From DASXUG01 sp964620425 (lineage in GTDB: Bacteria > Pseudomonadota > Gammaproteobacteria > Burkholderiales > Methylophilaceae): a stretch of DNA of 64,000 nucleotides. Numbering within the stretch: position 1 is the stretch's first letter; every line of letters starts with the position of its first letter. This document shows, piece by piece, positions 52,696-61,133 of the stretch. A program made the position numbers and the translations under genes. The notes beneath the pieces are model-generated. The model saw only the letters and a list, made by a program, of their open reading frames with translations, was not told the DNA's origin and did no database searches. The stretch spans positions 124,001 to 188,000 of the forward strand of contig CAZUGV010000003.1 of assembly GCA_964620425.1 (NCBI GenBank), read 5' to 3'.

Positions 52696-54178
52696 ATTGC
52701 TCAGCTTCTGACAAAAAATTAAGTAAACAGCTTAAATCTTCTTTTGTTGTCATCGGGTTCATCAATGTGGTGCGTAGCCAGCACTCCCCATCAATCATGA
52801 CTTGGGTGAGATGAAATTCACCGCTTTGAATGGCTTTTTGTCTTAAGTTGATTTGGTGCTGATTTTTCTGTTGTATAGAGTTGGTTTCCCAGTTCTTACC
52901 TTTGTGCTTAAAGCACACAATATTTGTCTGTGGTCTCATCAAAAGCTCAAAAGTTGAATTTGTTGAAATCAGGTCTGCAAATAATTGTGCCTTTTCAAAA
53001 GCAATATCAACCAAACTTCCCATGCCTTCAACACCATACAGTGAAAAGGCTGTCCATAGCTTTAACGCCATCATGCGCTTGGTACATTCGAGTGTCCGAT
53101 AGCTAATATTGTAACTTTCATCGTCAATGCTATTTCCTTGAAAAAGGTAAGAAGCATCTTGTGCAAATGCCTGATAACTATTGAGCGGGTTTTTGAATAG
53201 CACTGCAGATACAGGTGCAGGCATATAAAGTAGCTTGTGACCATCCCACACTACCGAATCAGCTAAATCTATTCCTGATAAGTTTGCACGATATTGATTG
53301 GAAAGTAGGGCTGATGCACCATGTGCGCCATCCACATGTAGCCAAACCTTTTGTGCATTACAGTAGCCGCCAATGGCAAGAAGCGGGTCTATGCTACCCG
53401 TAGGAGTGCAGCCTGCTGTTGCCACAACCGCTACGATGATCTCATCTCGCGCGATGCACTGTTGGTGTGCTTTTTTAAGCTCACTCAAATCCATGCTGCC
53501 GTTGTGATCGGTAGCGATTTTAATTACCGCTTCAGTGCCTAGGCCCATGATGCCTGCTGCTCTGGCAATTGAATAATGCGCATGCTCTGAAGCCAGAATT
53601 TTAAGTTTTGGCATTTCAGGGGCATGCGTGCCGCATTGCCAAACATCCCAAGTGGCTGCGTATTGACGTGCGGCGAGTAAAGCTGTGAGGTTTGCCTGCG
53701 CGCCACCTGAGGTTAATATGCCATGTGTGTGGCTATTTTGCACGGTTTGCCAACCGATTAAGTCAGTTAACCAGCGAATGACTTGGCGCTCTAACATCGT
53801 TGCGCTTGGTCCTGTTTCATAGACCGCCATTGCCTGATTCGTTAATGATGCTACTAAATCACATAAAGCAGCTATTGGTAAAGGTGTTGCAACTTGGTGT
53901 CCCAAGTTGTGTGGGTGATGAATTGCCAAGCTTTGAGGCAGTATTTCATGATTTAATTTTGCGAGTAATTGTTCATGATTGATGGTTGGCTGCATCGGTA
54001 AGGGTGCTTGCCACATCGAATCCTCAATATTCGGGTCGTGCCAGTGAATCACTTTGCCAGTACCAGATAAGTTTAATTTAAGATGGTCAGCCAGTAAGTC
54101 AATCAGTGCGTGCCCCGTTTCACGGAAATTTTCAGCACTAAACATCGCTTGAATTGCTAATTCTTTTGAGTCACTCAT
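52694..54178 (-). CDS. PLP-dependent group II amino acid decarboxylase
   Basis: 494 residues: PLP-binding lysine in SVVWDGHKLLYMPAP, HVDGAHGAS (PLP ring Asp), TSGGAQANLTALLAAR. The fold is that of glutamate/diaminobutyrate/aromatic amino acid decarboxylases. Substrate cannot be told from the sequence alone. It is downstream of a 2OG-Fe(II) oxygenase by 11 bases in one operon; the two might act on the same metabolite or be unrelated. Confidence 0.88.
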   Translation of the reverse strand: MSDSKELAIQAMFSAENFRETGHALIDLLADHLKLNLSGTGKVIHWHDPNIEDSMWQAPLPMQPTINHEQLLAKLNHEILPQSLAIHHPHNLGHQVATPLPIAALCDLVASLTNQAMAVYETGPSATMLERQVIRWLTDLIGWQTVQNSHTHGILTSGGAQANLTALLAARQYAATWDVWQCGTHAPEMPKLKILASEHAHYSIARAAGIMGLGTEAVIKIATDHNGSMDLSELKKAHQQCIARDEIIVAVVATAGCTPTGSIDPLLAIGGYCNAQKVWLHVDGAHGASALLSNQYRANLSGIDLADSVVWDGHKLLYMPAPVSAVLFKNPLNSYQAFAQDASYLFQGNSIDDESYNISYRTLECTKRMMALKLWTAFSLYGVEGMGSLVDIAFEKAQLFADLISTNSTFELLMRPQTNIVCFKHKGKNWETNSIQQKNQHQINLRQKAIQSGEFHLTQVMIDGECWLRTTLMNPMTTKEDLSCLLNFLSEAEQ

Positions 54179-54189
54179 CGGGGCAGCTT

Positions 54190-54834
54190 TTAAATCGGCA
54201 AACTATTGCTGCGGGTTCGAAACCAACCTGTAATACTAATTCGCTCGCGCTTTGCGGGTAATACTTCATGTAGAAAACGATCAGATAAAAACAACACTAA
54301 TCTGCCACCAATAGGTGAAATATCAATAAAATCATCATGTTCTGTTTTGTCTAAATACATTCTTAACTCACCACCCTCCGTCGCTTCCCAAGCTTGATTG
54401 AGATACAAGATGCAACTGACCTTGCGCGATTGATCATGATGAAACTGATCTAAGTGTTTGTGATAACGGCTACCAATCGGGTAAATAGCAAAATGACTCT
54501 CTAGTTCATATAAGCCCAAAAATAATGCGAGATTTAAACTCTGCTGAATCGCTTGAGTTGCCGCTAGATAGACTTTCAAGGCATCACTGGGTTGGCTTTC
54601 GTCTATCCAGCAAGTTGAATCACCACGCAATTTTAAGCTGCTGTTAGTCTCACTAAGCGTGGTTGATGATTGACCAGTCGTTGCCTCATGCATCATGCCT
54701 TTAGCTTGCAGCATTTTAGCCTCGTTGGCTAACGCAGCGATAATGGCTGGGCTTAAGAAATCATTGATGATGACAAAGCCATTCGTTGCAATTTCATCTA
54801 CGATTTGTTTGTTGCAAAGTAAATCTTGATTCAT
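54190..54834 (-). CDS. 2-oxoglutarate/Fe(II)-dependent oxygenase
   Basis: 214 residues from the ATG at 54834 (MNQDLLCNKQ); a longer start at 54945 would add a hydrophobic leader unlike the family. The metal triad is visible as HLDQFH (His-x-Asp) and HEVLPAKRERISITGWFR (His, and the 2-oxoglutarate-binding Arg). SM-20/prolyl-hydroxylase-like group. Probably cytoplasmic; substrate unknown. Confidence 0.86.
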   Translation of the reverse strand: MNQDLLCNKQIVDEIATNGFVIINDFLSPAIIAALANEAKMLQAKGMMHEATTGQSSTTLSETNSSLKLRGDSTCWIDESQPSDALKVYLAATQAIQQSLNLALFLGLYELESHFAIYPIGSRYHKHLDQFHHDQSRKVSCILYLNQAWEATEGGELRMYLDKTEHDDFIDISPIGGRLVLFLSDRFLHEVLPAKRERISITGWFRTRSNSLPI

Positions 54835-55018
54835 CGTTTGTGAAATCGCGCACATGAGTAAAATTATATAAATGGAGTATTGCATTATACGCTCGAAGCT
54901 ATCCCATGCATTACTTCGCGTCCCAGCCATACAAATGTTTTTCATTTGTATGGAGAGATTAAAACCAAGTGTTTAAATTTGCTTCGCAGCCAGCAATGCG
55001 CTAAAATCCACACCCTTT

Positions 55019-55095
55019 AGAGGAATAGCTCAGTTGGTTAGAGCGCTTGGTCGACATCCAAGAGGTCGCCAGTTCGAATCTGGCTTTCTCTACCA
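55019..55095 (+). tRNA. tRNA-Val(GAC)
   Basis: Complete cloverleaf: acceptor AGAGGAA/TTTCTCT (one G-T pair), D stem GCTC/GAGC, anticodon stem CTTGG/CCAAG with loop TCGACAT (anticodon GAC), T stem GCCAG/CTGGC, encoded CCA. A TAAAAT box lies just upstream. An integrase remnant lies directly downstream, so the tRNA was probably an integration site. Confidence 0.92.
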
Positions 55096-55112
55096 AAAAA
55101 CTTTTTTAAATC

Positions 55113-55146
55113 AACCGCTTAAAGATATTTCTTTAGGCGGTTTTTA
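55113..55146 (+). terminator. Terminator after tRNA-Val
   Basis: AACCGCTTAAAG (55113-55124) pairs with CTTTAGGCGGTT (55131-55142), loop ATATTT, followed by T residues. It overlaps the end of the integrase remnant on the other strand. Confidence 0.8.
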
Positions 55147-55506
55147 TTTTCAAAATTGTTAGTGTGGGGGTTTTGTGGAAATCCGCACCGCAAATGCTAT
55201 TTGCTGCATCAATCAATTCCTGAATTTCAGGTGCCGAATAATGCGTGGTGATGTCTCCATTCTTGTGCCCCAAAAGCACTTTTCTAGTTTCCAGCGCAAT
55301 TTTTGCTGATCGCAACCTTCTACCAAAAGTGTGCTTTAAATCATGTACCCGAAAATTGGCAAACCCTTTCGGTGCGTCATAACCAAATACTTCTTTATAA
55401 CTTCTGGCTGCTGCTGCACGTGCGGTATGCCAAGCCGAATTATTGATTGACCTAACGGGTATTCGCTTGCTTTTATCTGCCCGTTTGTCACTAACTTCAT
55501 GATTGA
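55133..55506 (-). pseudogene. Tyrosine recombinase (phage integrase), C-terminal remnant
   Basis: The open frame runs from a stop near 55506 without a proper start to 55133. It encodes a C-terminal integrase half: KRIPVRSINNSAWHTARAAA, then the H-x-x-(R/K)-H box VHDLKHTFGRRLR and the LGHKNGDITTHYS segment with the catalytic His and Tyr. The N-terminal arm and core-binding domains are missing. It ends beside tRNA-Val(GAC), marking a decayed integration event. Confidence 0.85.
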
Positions 55507-55547
55507 CGCTTCAAGTATTTAGCAATATTTAAAGAGTTGCTTTACTC

Positions 55548-55567
55548 TGTAGCACTTGTGTGCTACA
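55548..55567. promoter_or_regulatory. Palindromic operator candidate of the ParDE pair
   Basis: TGTAGCAC-TTGT-GTGCTACA, perfect 8-base arms, 31 bases before the antitoxin start. A ribbon-helix-helix antitoxin would be expected to bind such a site. Confidence 0.6.
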
Positions 55568-55598
55568 TTGGTATTCATTTTATGATTTTAAGAATATC

Positions 55599-55883
55599 AT
55601 GACCACGACAACTATCCGATTATCTGACGAACTCAAATTGCGCGTAACTGAAGCTGCGAAACGGGCTGGGATCACAACGCACGGATTTATTTTAGAAGCA
55701 ATCGCCGAGAAAACGGCTCAGGATGAGCGACGATCAAGCTTTGAAGTGGATGCTGAGGAACGCTATGCGAAGATTATTGCTTCGGGAGAAGCGATCCCTT
55801 GGGATGATATGAAAAGTTATCTTAAGTCAAAAATTGCAAACAAGGATACCCCCTTACCCAAAAGTCGCAAGCTTGTGCGTTAG
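55599..55883 (+). CDS. Ribbon-helix-helix antitoxin (ParD/CopG-like)
   Basis: 94 residues from the ATG at 55599 (MTTTTIRLSDELK); an upstream in-frame start at 55560 lies inside the palindrome. The RHH domain is at TTTIRLSDELKLRVTEAAKR, followed by an acidic toxin-binding tail. Two bases separate it from the toxin gene. Confidence 0.87.
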   Translation: MTTTTIRLSDELKLRVTEAAKRAGITTHGFILEAIAEKTAQDERRSSFEVDAEERYAKIIASGEAIPWDDMKSYLKSKIANKDTPLPKSRKLVR

Positions 55884-55885
55884 TC

Positions 55886-56185
55886 ATGGCAATAATTGAA
55901 CTTGCCCCAGAAATTGGCGAAGACTTTGAACGAATACTCAATCATTTAAGTGAGTTTAAAGTTGAAAAACCTGAACAACGCATTCAAACCATTATTGAAG
56001 CCATCGATATTCTTACCAACAACCCACTGATTGGTCGTCCGACTGATTCAGATCTTCGTGAGCTAGTAATCGGGCGGCGATCGCATGGATACATCGCGCT
56101 TTATCGATATATTTCAGAGATTGATACGGTTTTTGTCTTAGCAATCAGAAGTCAAAGTGAAGCAGGCTATGCAGAGCGCAATTAA
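55886..56185 (+). CDS. ParE/RelE-family toxin
   Basis: 99 residues with the ParE-like pattern ELAPEIGEDFERILNHLSE, PLIGRPTDSDLRELVIG and YIALYRYISEIDTVFVLAIRSQSEAGY. Members poison gyrase or the ribosome; which applies here is open. Paired with the upstream antitoxin. Confidence 0.87.
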   Translation: MAIIELAPEIGEDFERILNHLSEFKVEKPEQRIQTIIEAIDILTNNPLIGRPTDSDLRELVIGRRSHGYIALYRYISEIDTVFVLAIRSQSEAGYAERN

Positions 56186-56395
56186 AATCCTGCTAAAGTT
56201 TACTAATCGCCTGTGATTTAGTCACCTAACCCTCGCTTTTAAATAGGCATATTTTTATCGCCTATAACCTCAACTGAAATTCTTAGCAAATTAATTGATA
56301 GGCTCATTCGGTGAGCTTGTTGGACATCATAATACGAAACCATGATGAATTGATTACGTTTCATGATGGCAAATGTTGTTGGTGAACACCCTTTA

Positions 56396-56737
56396 TTAAG
56401 CCGCTTCCAACATAAAGTCTACATGAATAGCATCGTAGCCAAAAGCAATCTTGCCTAGCTCTGTTTTTTCTAATATGCCCGTCTTTAGTAGCATTTGCAC
56501 ATCCGTATGCACCGCTTTAACATCGCGACCTACTCGCCTTGCAATTTCTCGTAGCGCCAATGGTTCACTGCCAGTTAATGTTTTGACTATCGCCATACGG
56601 TTAGGGGCTAATACTTTCCATAGCAAATCAAGGCTTGCAAAACTAATATATGCACCTTGTGCCTTGCCACTAAAGGCCTTTAATCCGCTATCTATGACAC
56701 TATCGATTGATTCAACGGATAATGTAACGGTTTTCAT
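56396..56737 (-). CDS. HTH-domain protein (HVO_A0114-like), possible orphan antitoxin
   Basis: 113 residues with a winged-helix region ALREIARRVGRDVKAVHTDVQMLLKTG. Proteins of this type are annotated as putative DNA-binding antitoxins beside RelE-like partners. No partner gene adjoins on either side here, so it may be an orphan regulator. Confidence 0.75.
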   Translation of the reverse strand: MKTVTLSVESIDSVIDSGLKAFSGKAQGAYISFASLDLLWKVLAPNRMAIVKTLTGSEPLALREIARRVGRDVKAVHTDVQMLLKTGILEKTELGKIAFGYDAIHVDFMLEAA

Positions 56738-56798
56738 GGTGAGTTCTCCATACGCTTAATTTGCGCAAAAAAACCACAGATCATTATCAAGCTAGCCT

Positions 56799-59700
56799 TT
56801 ACTGATAGCGCCTTTTTCTGAGCGCCATCCCTAACAAGCTTGCAGACATCAACACCAACAACCATTCTGGCAAGGGCACATCACCATCTGCGTCAGCGCC
56901 ACCACCGCCATTCTGCACAGAAACGGTAAAGCTTTGTTGCACTGGGCTGGCAGAGCTGTAATTTACATTGCCAGATTGATTTGCTTCTATGGTGCAAGTG
57001 CCAGCTGCAAGTAACGTCACAGTATTACCCGTCACGCTACAAACACTGGGGCTGATACTGCTGAATGTGACTGTTAAGCCTGAGCTGGCTGTAGCAGAAA
57101 GCGTAAACGGTGCATCACCCAATATTTTATTGCTGAGGGGAGCAAAGTTAATGCTTTGGCTTGCCAAGCTCACGGTAAAACTTTGGGTGACTTGCAGCGC
57201 AGGGGCATAAGTAGCGTTACCCGCTTGGCTGGCTGTGATGGCACAAGTGCCAGTAGCAACTAGGGTGACGGTATTGCCACTGACGCTACAAATAGCAGGC
57301 GTGGCACTGGTAAAACTCACCGCCAAACCTGAATTGGCAGTGGCTGACACTGTGAAGGGCGCACTCAACATGGGCTTGGGCGTCAGCGGCGCGAAGCTAA
57401 TGCTTTGGCTCTGCACGATAACACCACCAATCACAGGATTCAGTTTGCTAACTGTCGTACCATCGCCGAGTTGACCAAAATCATTATATCCCCACGCATA
57501 GAGCTTGCCATCACTACCGATGGCGAGTGAATGGAATTGACCTGCCGTCACCGCCGCAGGGCTAACTCCACTCGGTAGATTGACCTGTACAGGGGTAGTG
57601 CGATTAGTGGTCGTGCCATCGCCAAGTTGCCCCTCAATGTTACGCCCCCACGCATAGAGCTTGCCATCACTACCGATGGCGAGTGAGTGGAAATCGCCAG
57701 CCGTCACCGCCACATGGCTGACGCCACTTGGTAGAGTGACCTGCACAGGGAGAGTGCGCTGATTGTTCGTGCCATCGCCGAGTTGCCCAAAATCGTTCCA
57801 CCCCCATGCATAGAGCTTGCCATCACTACCGATGGCGAGTGAGTGGGATTCGCCTGCTGTCACCGCCACAGCGCTGACACCACTCGGTAGATTGACCTGT
57901 ACAGGGGTAGTTCGTCGGGTGGTCGTGCCATCTCCAAGTTGACCATTAAAGTTATCTCCCCATGCATAGAGCTTGCCATCACTACCGATGGCGAGTGAGT
58001 GATATTGACCTGCCGTCACCGCCACAGGGCTGACGCCACTCGGTAGATTGACTTGCACGGGGGTAGTGCGTTGGTAGGTGGTCGTACCATCTCCAAGTTG
58101 CCCTTGACCGTTATAGCCCCACGCATAGAGCTTGCCATCACTACCGATGGCGAGTGAATGGAATTGACCTGCCGTCACCGCCGCAGGGCTAACTCCACTC
58201 GGTAGATTGACCTGTACAGGGGTAGTGCGATTAGTGGTCGTGCCATCGCCAAGTTGCCCCTCAATGTTACGCCCCCACGCATAGAGCTTGCCATCACTAC
58301 CGATGGCGAGTGAATGGAAATCGCCAGCCGTCACCGCCACATGGCTGACGCCACTCGGTAGATTGACTTGCACAGGGTTAGTTCGTTGGGTGGTCGTACC
58401 ATCTCCAAGTTGCCCTTGACCGTTATAGCCCCACGCATAGAGCTTGCCATCGCTGCCGATACGCAGGCTATGATTCCCTTTCGCAGCGATTGGGTTGTTG
58501 ATCCTAAAACTTTGTGTGACTTGTGGCGCAGCTGCATAAAACGCGTTGCCCGCTTGGTTCGCCCTAATGGTGCAAGTGCCCGCAACAAGCAGGGTAACGG
58601 TATTGCCGCTGACGCTACAAACAGCAGGCGTTGCACTCGTAAAACTCACTGCCAAACCAGAGCTGGCGTTGGCGGTAATAGTAAACGGTGCAGCACCTAA
58701 AACACGGTTGGTAATGCTAGCAAAGGTAATGGTTTGAGGTTGTAGCCCGCCCAGCACAGGGGTGTTGCGATTAGTGGTCGTGCCATCGCCAAGTTGCCCA
58801 TAATCGTTACCCCCCCACGCATAAATCTTGCCATCGCTACCGAGTGCCAGCGAGTGGGTACTGCCAGCCGCTACCGCCACAAGGTTTACCCCACTTGGTA
58901 TATTGATTTGCACAGGGGTAGTTCGATTAATGTTCGTGCCATCACCGAGTTGACCGCGATTATTGTAACCCCACGTATAGAGCTTGCCATTGCTGCCTAG
59001 TGCCAGCGAGTGGTCATAGCTTGCCGCCAACATCAATGGGCTAACCCCACTCGGTAGATTCACTAGCACAGGGGAGTTACGTTGGGTGGTGGTGTCATCG
59101 CCAAGCTGACCTTCATTGTTTCTCCCCCACACATAGAGCTTGCCATCGCTACCGATTGCCAATGAGTGATATGGGCCAGCTGTCACGGACACAGCGCTGA
59201 CCCCACTGGGTAGGGTTACCTGCACTGGGGTATTTCGGTTAGTGGTTGAGCCATCGCCAACTTGACCATGAGGATTATAACCCCACGCATAAATCTTGCC
59301 GTCGCTGCCGAGCGCCAGCGAGTGGAGATCGCCCGCCGTCACTGCCACAGGAGAGACTCCACTCGGTAGATTCACTAGCACAGGGTTGCTTCGATTAGTG
59401 TTCGTGCCGTCGCCGAGTTCACCATAATTGTTACTCCCCCACGCATAGAGCTTGCCATCGCTGCCAATGGCTAAAGAGTGAGCGAAGCCACCCGCCACGG
59501 ACACAGCGCTGACCCCACTGGGTAAATTGACTGGCACAGGGGCATTGCGTTGGGTGGTCGTGCCATCGCCAACTTCTCCATAATAGTTACGCCCCCACGC
59601 ATAGAGCTTGCCATCGTTGCCAATGACCAAAGAGTGGTATACGCCAGCCGACAACGCCAAAGGGCTAACCCCACTCGGTAAATTGACTGGCACAGGGGTA

Positions 59701-60977
59701 ATTCGTTGGGTGGTCGTGCCATCGCCAAGTTGACCGAGATCATTAGCCCCCCAAGCATATAGCTTGCCATCGCTACCAATACGCAGGCTGTGATAACCAC
59801 CTCCATCGATTGGACTATTGACTCTAAAACTTTGTGTGACTTGTGGTGCAGGGGCATAAGTAGCGTTGCCCGCTTGGTTCGCCCTGATTGTGCAAGTGCC
59901 AGCGACAAGTAGGGTGACGGCATTACCACTGACCGAACAAACGGCAGGCGTTGCACTTGTAAAACTCACCGCCAAACCAGAGCTGGCGGTGGCTGCAATA
60001 CTAAACGGCGAAGTGACTAATAAACGACTGGGGATGGTATTGAAGGTTAGGGTTTGAGCTACTTTAATTTCAAGCACGTAAGATTGTGTTCCATTTGCAT
60101 TATTTTCAATAGCATGCGACCAACCTAAACCAGCTGGTAAAGCGTCGAGTTCAAAGCTAGAGAAACCGCCTGTAATTTTACCCGAACCACTGGTTTGAAT
60201 AATGCTAAATCTTTGGCCTAGCACAGGGGTTAATGTGCCTGTTAAACGAACTTTGAGCTTGCCACCTAAATTTGCACTCCCTAGATTGATAGCGCTATAA
60301 CCACTGCCACGAGTTGTACCACCTATGTTGATGTTTAGCGTACCACCTGAAAAAGAAAGCGCATTATTGAATGTCAACAAGCCAAGCGAGCCAACATTAC
60401 CAGCGGTAACTGAACCTAAACCTGAGACAGTTACATTGCCATTAATTACGCCTGTGCCGTTAAGATTACCACCACCGATATTTATATTACTAGCCCTTAG
60501 ATCACCAGCAATAAGGTTAATATTATTTGCAGCTGTCAGCGTCAAATCATTAGCTGTGAGATTAGCGCCAAGGTTAATATTGTTTGCTGCGGTGTAGGTC
60601 ACACTACCTGTTGCTCTAGTCAAACTAAAGTTTTGATTAATATCTCTAGCAGCAATAATATTTAATGAATTGCCATTGGTAAGGATACCAGCCGCACCTA
60701 TGGTGATGTCGCCATTACCCGCTGTGGGCGTACCTACTGTTGTCACGGTGACATTGCCTGAGGCTAAGGCAGTATTAATTGTCGCTCCAGAAATAGTGGC
60801 CTCCCAGCCTGTAGGACTAAACGGAGTAGCACCATTAACGTTATTGTCTACTGCGTGGTTAATGGTTAAATCTAATGCTGCAAGTGATGCTTGCGCGTTG
60901 ATTAGCGCAAAGATAAAACTTAGTAAAACAAAAACATAACGGTGAAACATACAGCCAAACCATTTTTGTGAACCCAT
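56799..60977 (-). CDS. Giant exported protein with two seven-repeat RCC1 domains and a C-terminal anchor
   Basis: 1392 residues from the ATG at 60977, eight bases after AGGGG (an upstream TTG is unlikely). In order: signal peptide (to about 34), a beta-helix-like region of haemagglutinin type (about 35-310; repeated NINLGANLTANDLTLTAAN-like units), an Ig-like/MBG-type repeat, seven RCC1 repeats, a second Ig-like repeat, seven RCC1 repeats, two more Ig-like repeats, and a C-terminal tail with VPLPEW, a hydrophobic helix and RKRR. RCC1 repeats have the core HSLAIGSDGKLYAWG with a 52-residue period. Seven repeats make one propeller, so there are two complete propellers. The tail resembles IPTL/PEP-type sorting signals that exosortase-like enzymes recognise, but it is not a canonical PEP motif. 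Likely surface-associated or secreted; ligand unknown. Confidence 0.88.
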   Translation of the reverse strand: MGSQKWFGCMFHRYVFVLLSFIFALINAQASLAALDLTINHAVDNNVNGATPFSPTGWEATISGATINTALASGNVTVTTVGTPTAGNGDITIGAAGILTNGNSLNIIAARDINQNFSLTRATGSVTYTAANNINLGANLTANDLTLTAANNINLIAGDLRASNINIGGGNLNGTGVINGNVTVSGLGSVTAGNVGSLGLLTFNNALSFSGGTLNINIGGTTRGSGYSAINLGSANLGGKLKVRLTGTLTPVLGQRFSIIQTSGSGKITGGFSSFELDALPAGLGWSHAIENNANGTQSYVLEIKVAQTLTFNTIPSRLLVTSPFSIAATASSGLAVSFTSATPAVCSVSGNAVTLLVAGTCTIRANQAGNATYAPAPQVTQSFRVNSPIDGGGYHSLRIGSDGKLYAWGANDLGQLGDGTTTQRITPVPVNLPSGVSPLALSAGVYHSLVIGNDGKLYAWGRNYYGEVGDGTTTQRNAPVPVNLPSGVSAVSVAGGFAHSLAIGSDGKLYAWGSNNYGELGDGTNTNRSNPVLVNLPSGVSPVAVTAGDLHSLALGSDGKIYAWGYNPHGQVGDGSTTNRNTPVQVTLPSGVSAVSVTAGPYHSLAIGSDGKLYVWGRNNEGQLGDDTTTQRNSPVLVNLPSGVSPLMLAASYDHSLALGSNGKLYTWGYNNRGQLGDGTNINRTTPVQINIPSGVNLVAVAAGSTHSLALGSDGKIYAWGGNDYGQLGDGTTTNRNTPVLGGLQPQTITFASITNRVLGAAPFTITANASSGLAVSFTSATPAVCSVSGNTVTLLVAGTCTIRANQAGNAFYAAAPQVTQSFRINNPIAAKGNHSLRIGSDGKLYAWGYNGQGQLGDGTTTQRTNPVQVNLPSGVSHVAVTAGDFHSLAIGSDGKLYAWGRNIEGQLGDGTTTNRTTPVQVNLPSGVSPAAVTAGQFHSLAIGSDGKLYAWGYNGQGQLGDGTTTYQRTTPVQVNLPSGVSPVAVTAGQYHSLAIGSDGKLYAWGDNFNGQLGDGTTTRRTTPVQVNLPSGVSAVAVTAGESHSLAIGSDGKLYAWGWNDFGQLGDGTNNQRTLPVQVTLPSGVSHVAVTAGDFHSLAIGSDGKLYAWGRNIEGQLGDGTTTNRTTPVQVNLPSGVSPAAVTAGQFHSLAIGSDGKLYAWGYNDFGQLGDGTTVSKLNPVIGGVIVQSQSISFAPLTPKPMLSAPFTVSATANSGLAVSFTSATPAICSVSGNTVTLVATGTCAITASQAGNATYAPALQVTQSFTVSLASQSINFAPLSNKILGDAPFTLSATASSGLTVTFSSISPSVCSVTGNTVTLLAAGTCTIEANQSGNVNYSSASPVQQSFTVSVQNGGGGADADGDVPLPEWLLVLMSASLLGMALRKRRYQ
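57427..58495 (-). repeat. Second RCC1 repeat array (seven 52-codon units)
   Basis: Seven tandem units of about 156 bp, the last lacking the final strand. It contains a recent internal duplication: 57490-57728 and 58117-58355 differ at a single base (57687/58314), a period of 627 bp or four units plus one codon. Confidence 0.9.
58747..59815 (-). repeat. First RCC1 repeat array (seven 52-codon units)
   Basis: Seven tandem units encoding the N-terminal RCC1 propeller. The units are more diverged from one another than those of the second array, for example with VGDGS, LGDDT and GNDG variants. Confidence 0.85.
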
Positions 60978-61133
60978 TTGCAATCCCCTAGACTATTAGT
61001 GTCTAAAATTTATACCAATCATTATGTTGATGGATAGTCATTTAAAACCATTGAATATCTGTGACCATACCAATTAGTGCATCATAAAATAAGAAAGAAA
61101 TATGAATTTTTTGTGAAGTTTATATAGTCTTAT

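Noticed and set aside
57427..59815. Regular repeats that could suggest a CRISPR array
   Set aside because: Units are about 156 bp, lie in frame within one gene and encode RCC1 repeats; there are no spacers and no cas genes.
58331..60057. Several long open frames antisense to or in other frames of the RCC1 gene
   Set aside because: They arise from the repetitive GC-richer coding sequence and show only low-complexity repeat translations.
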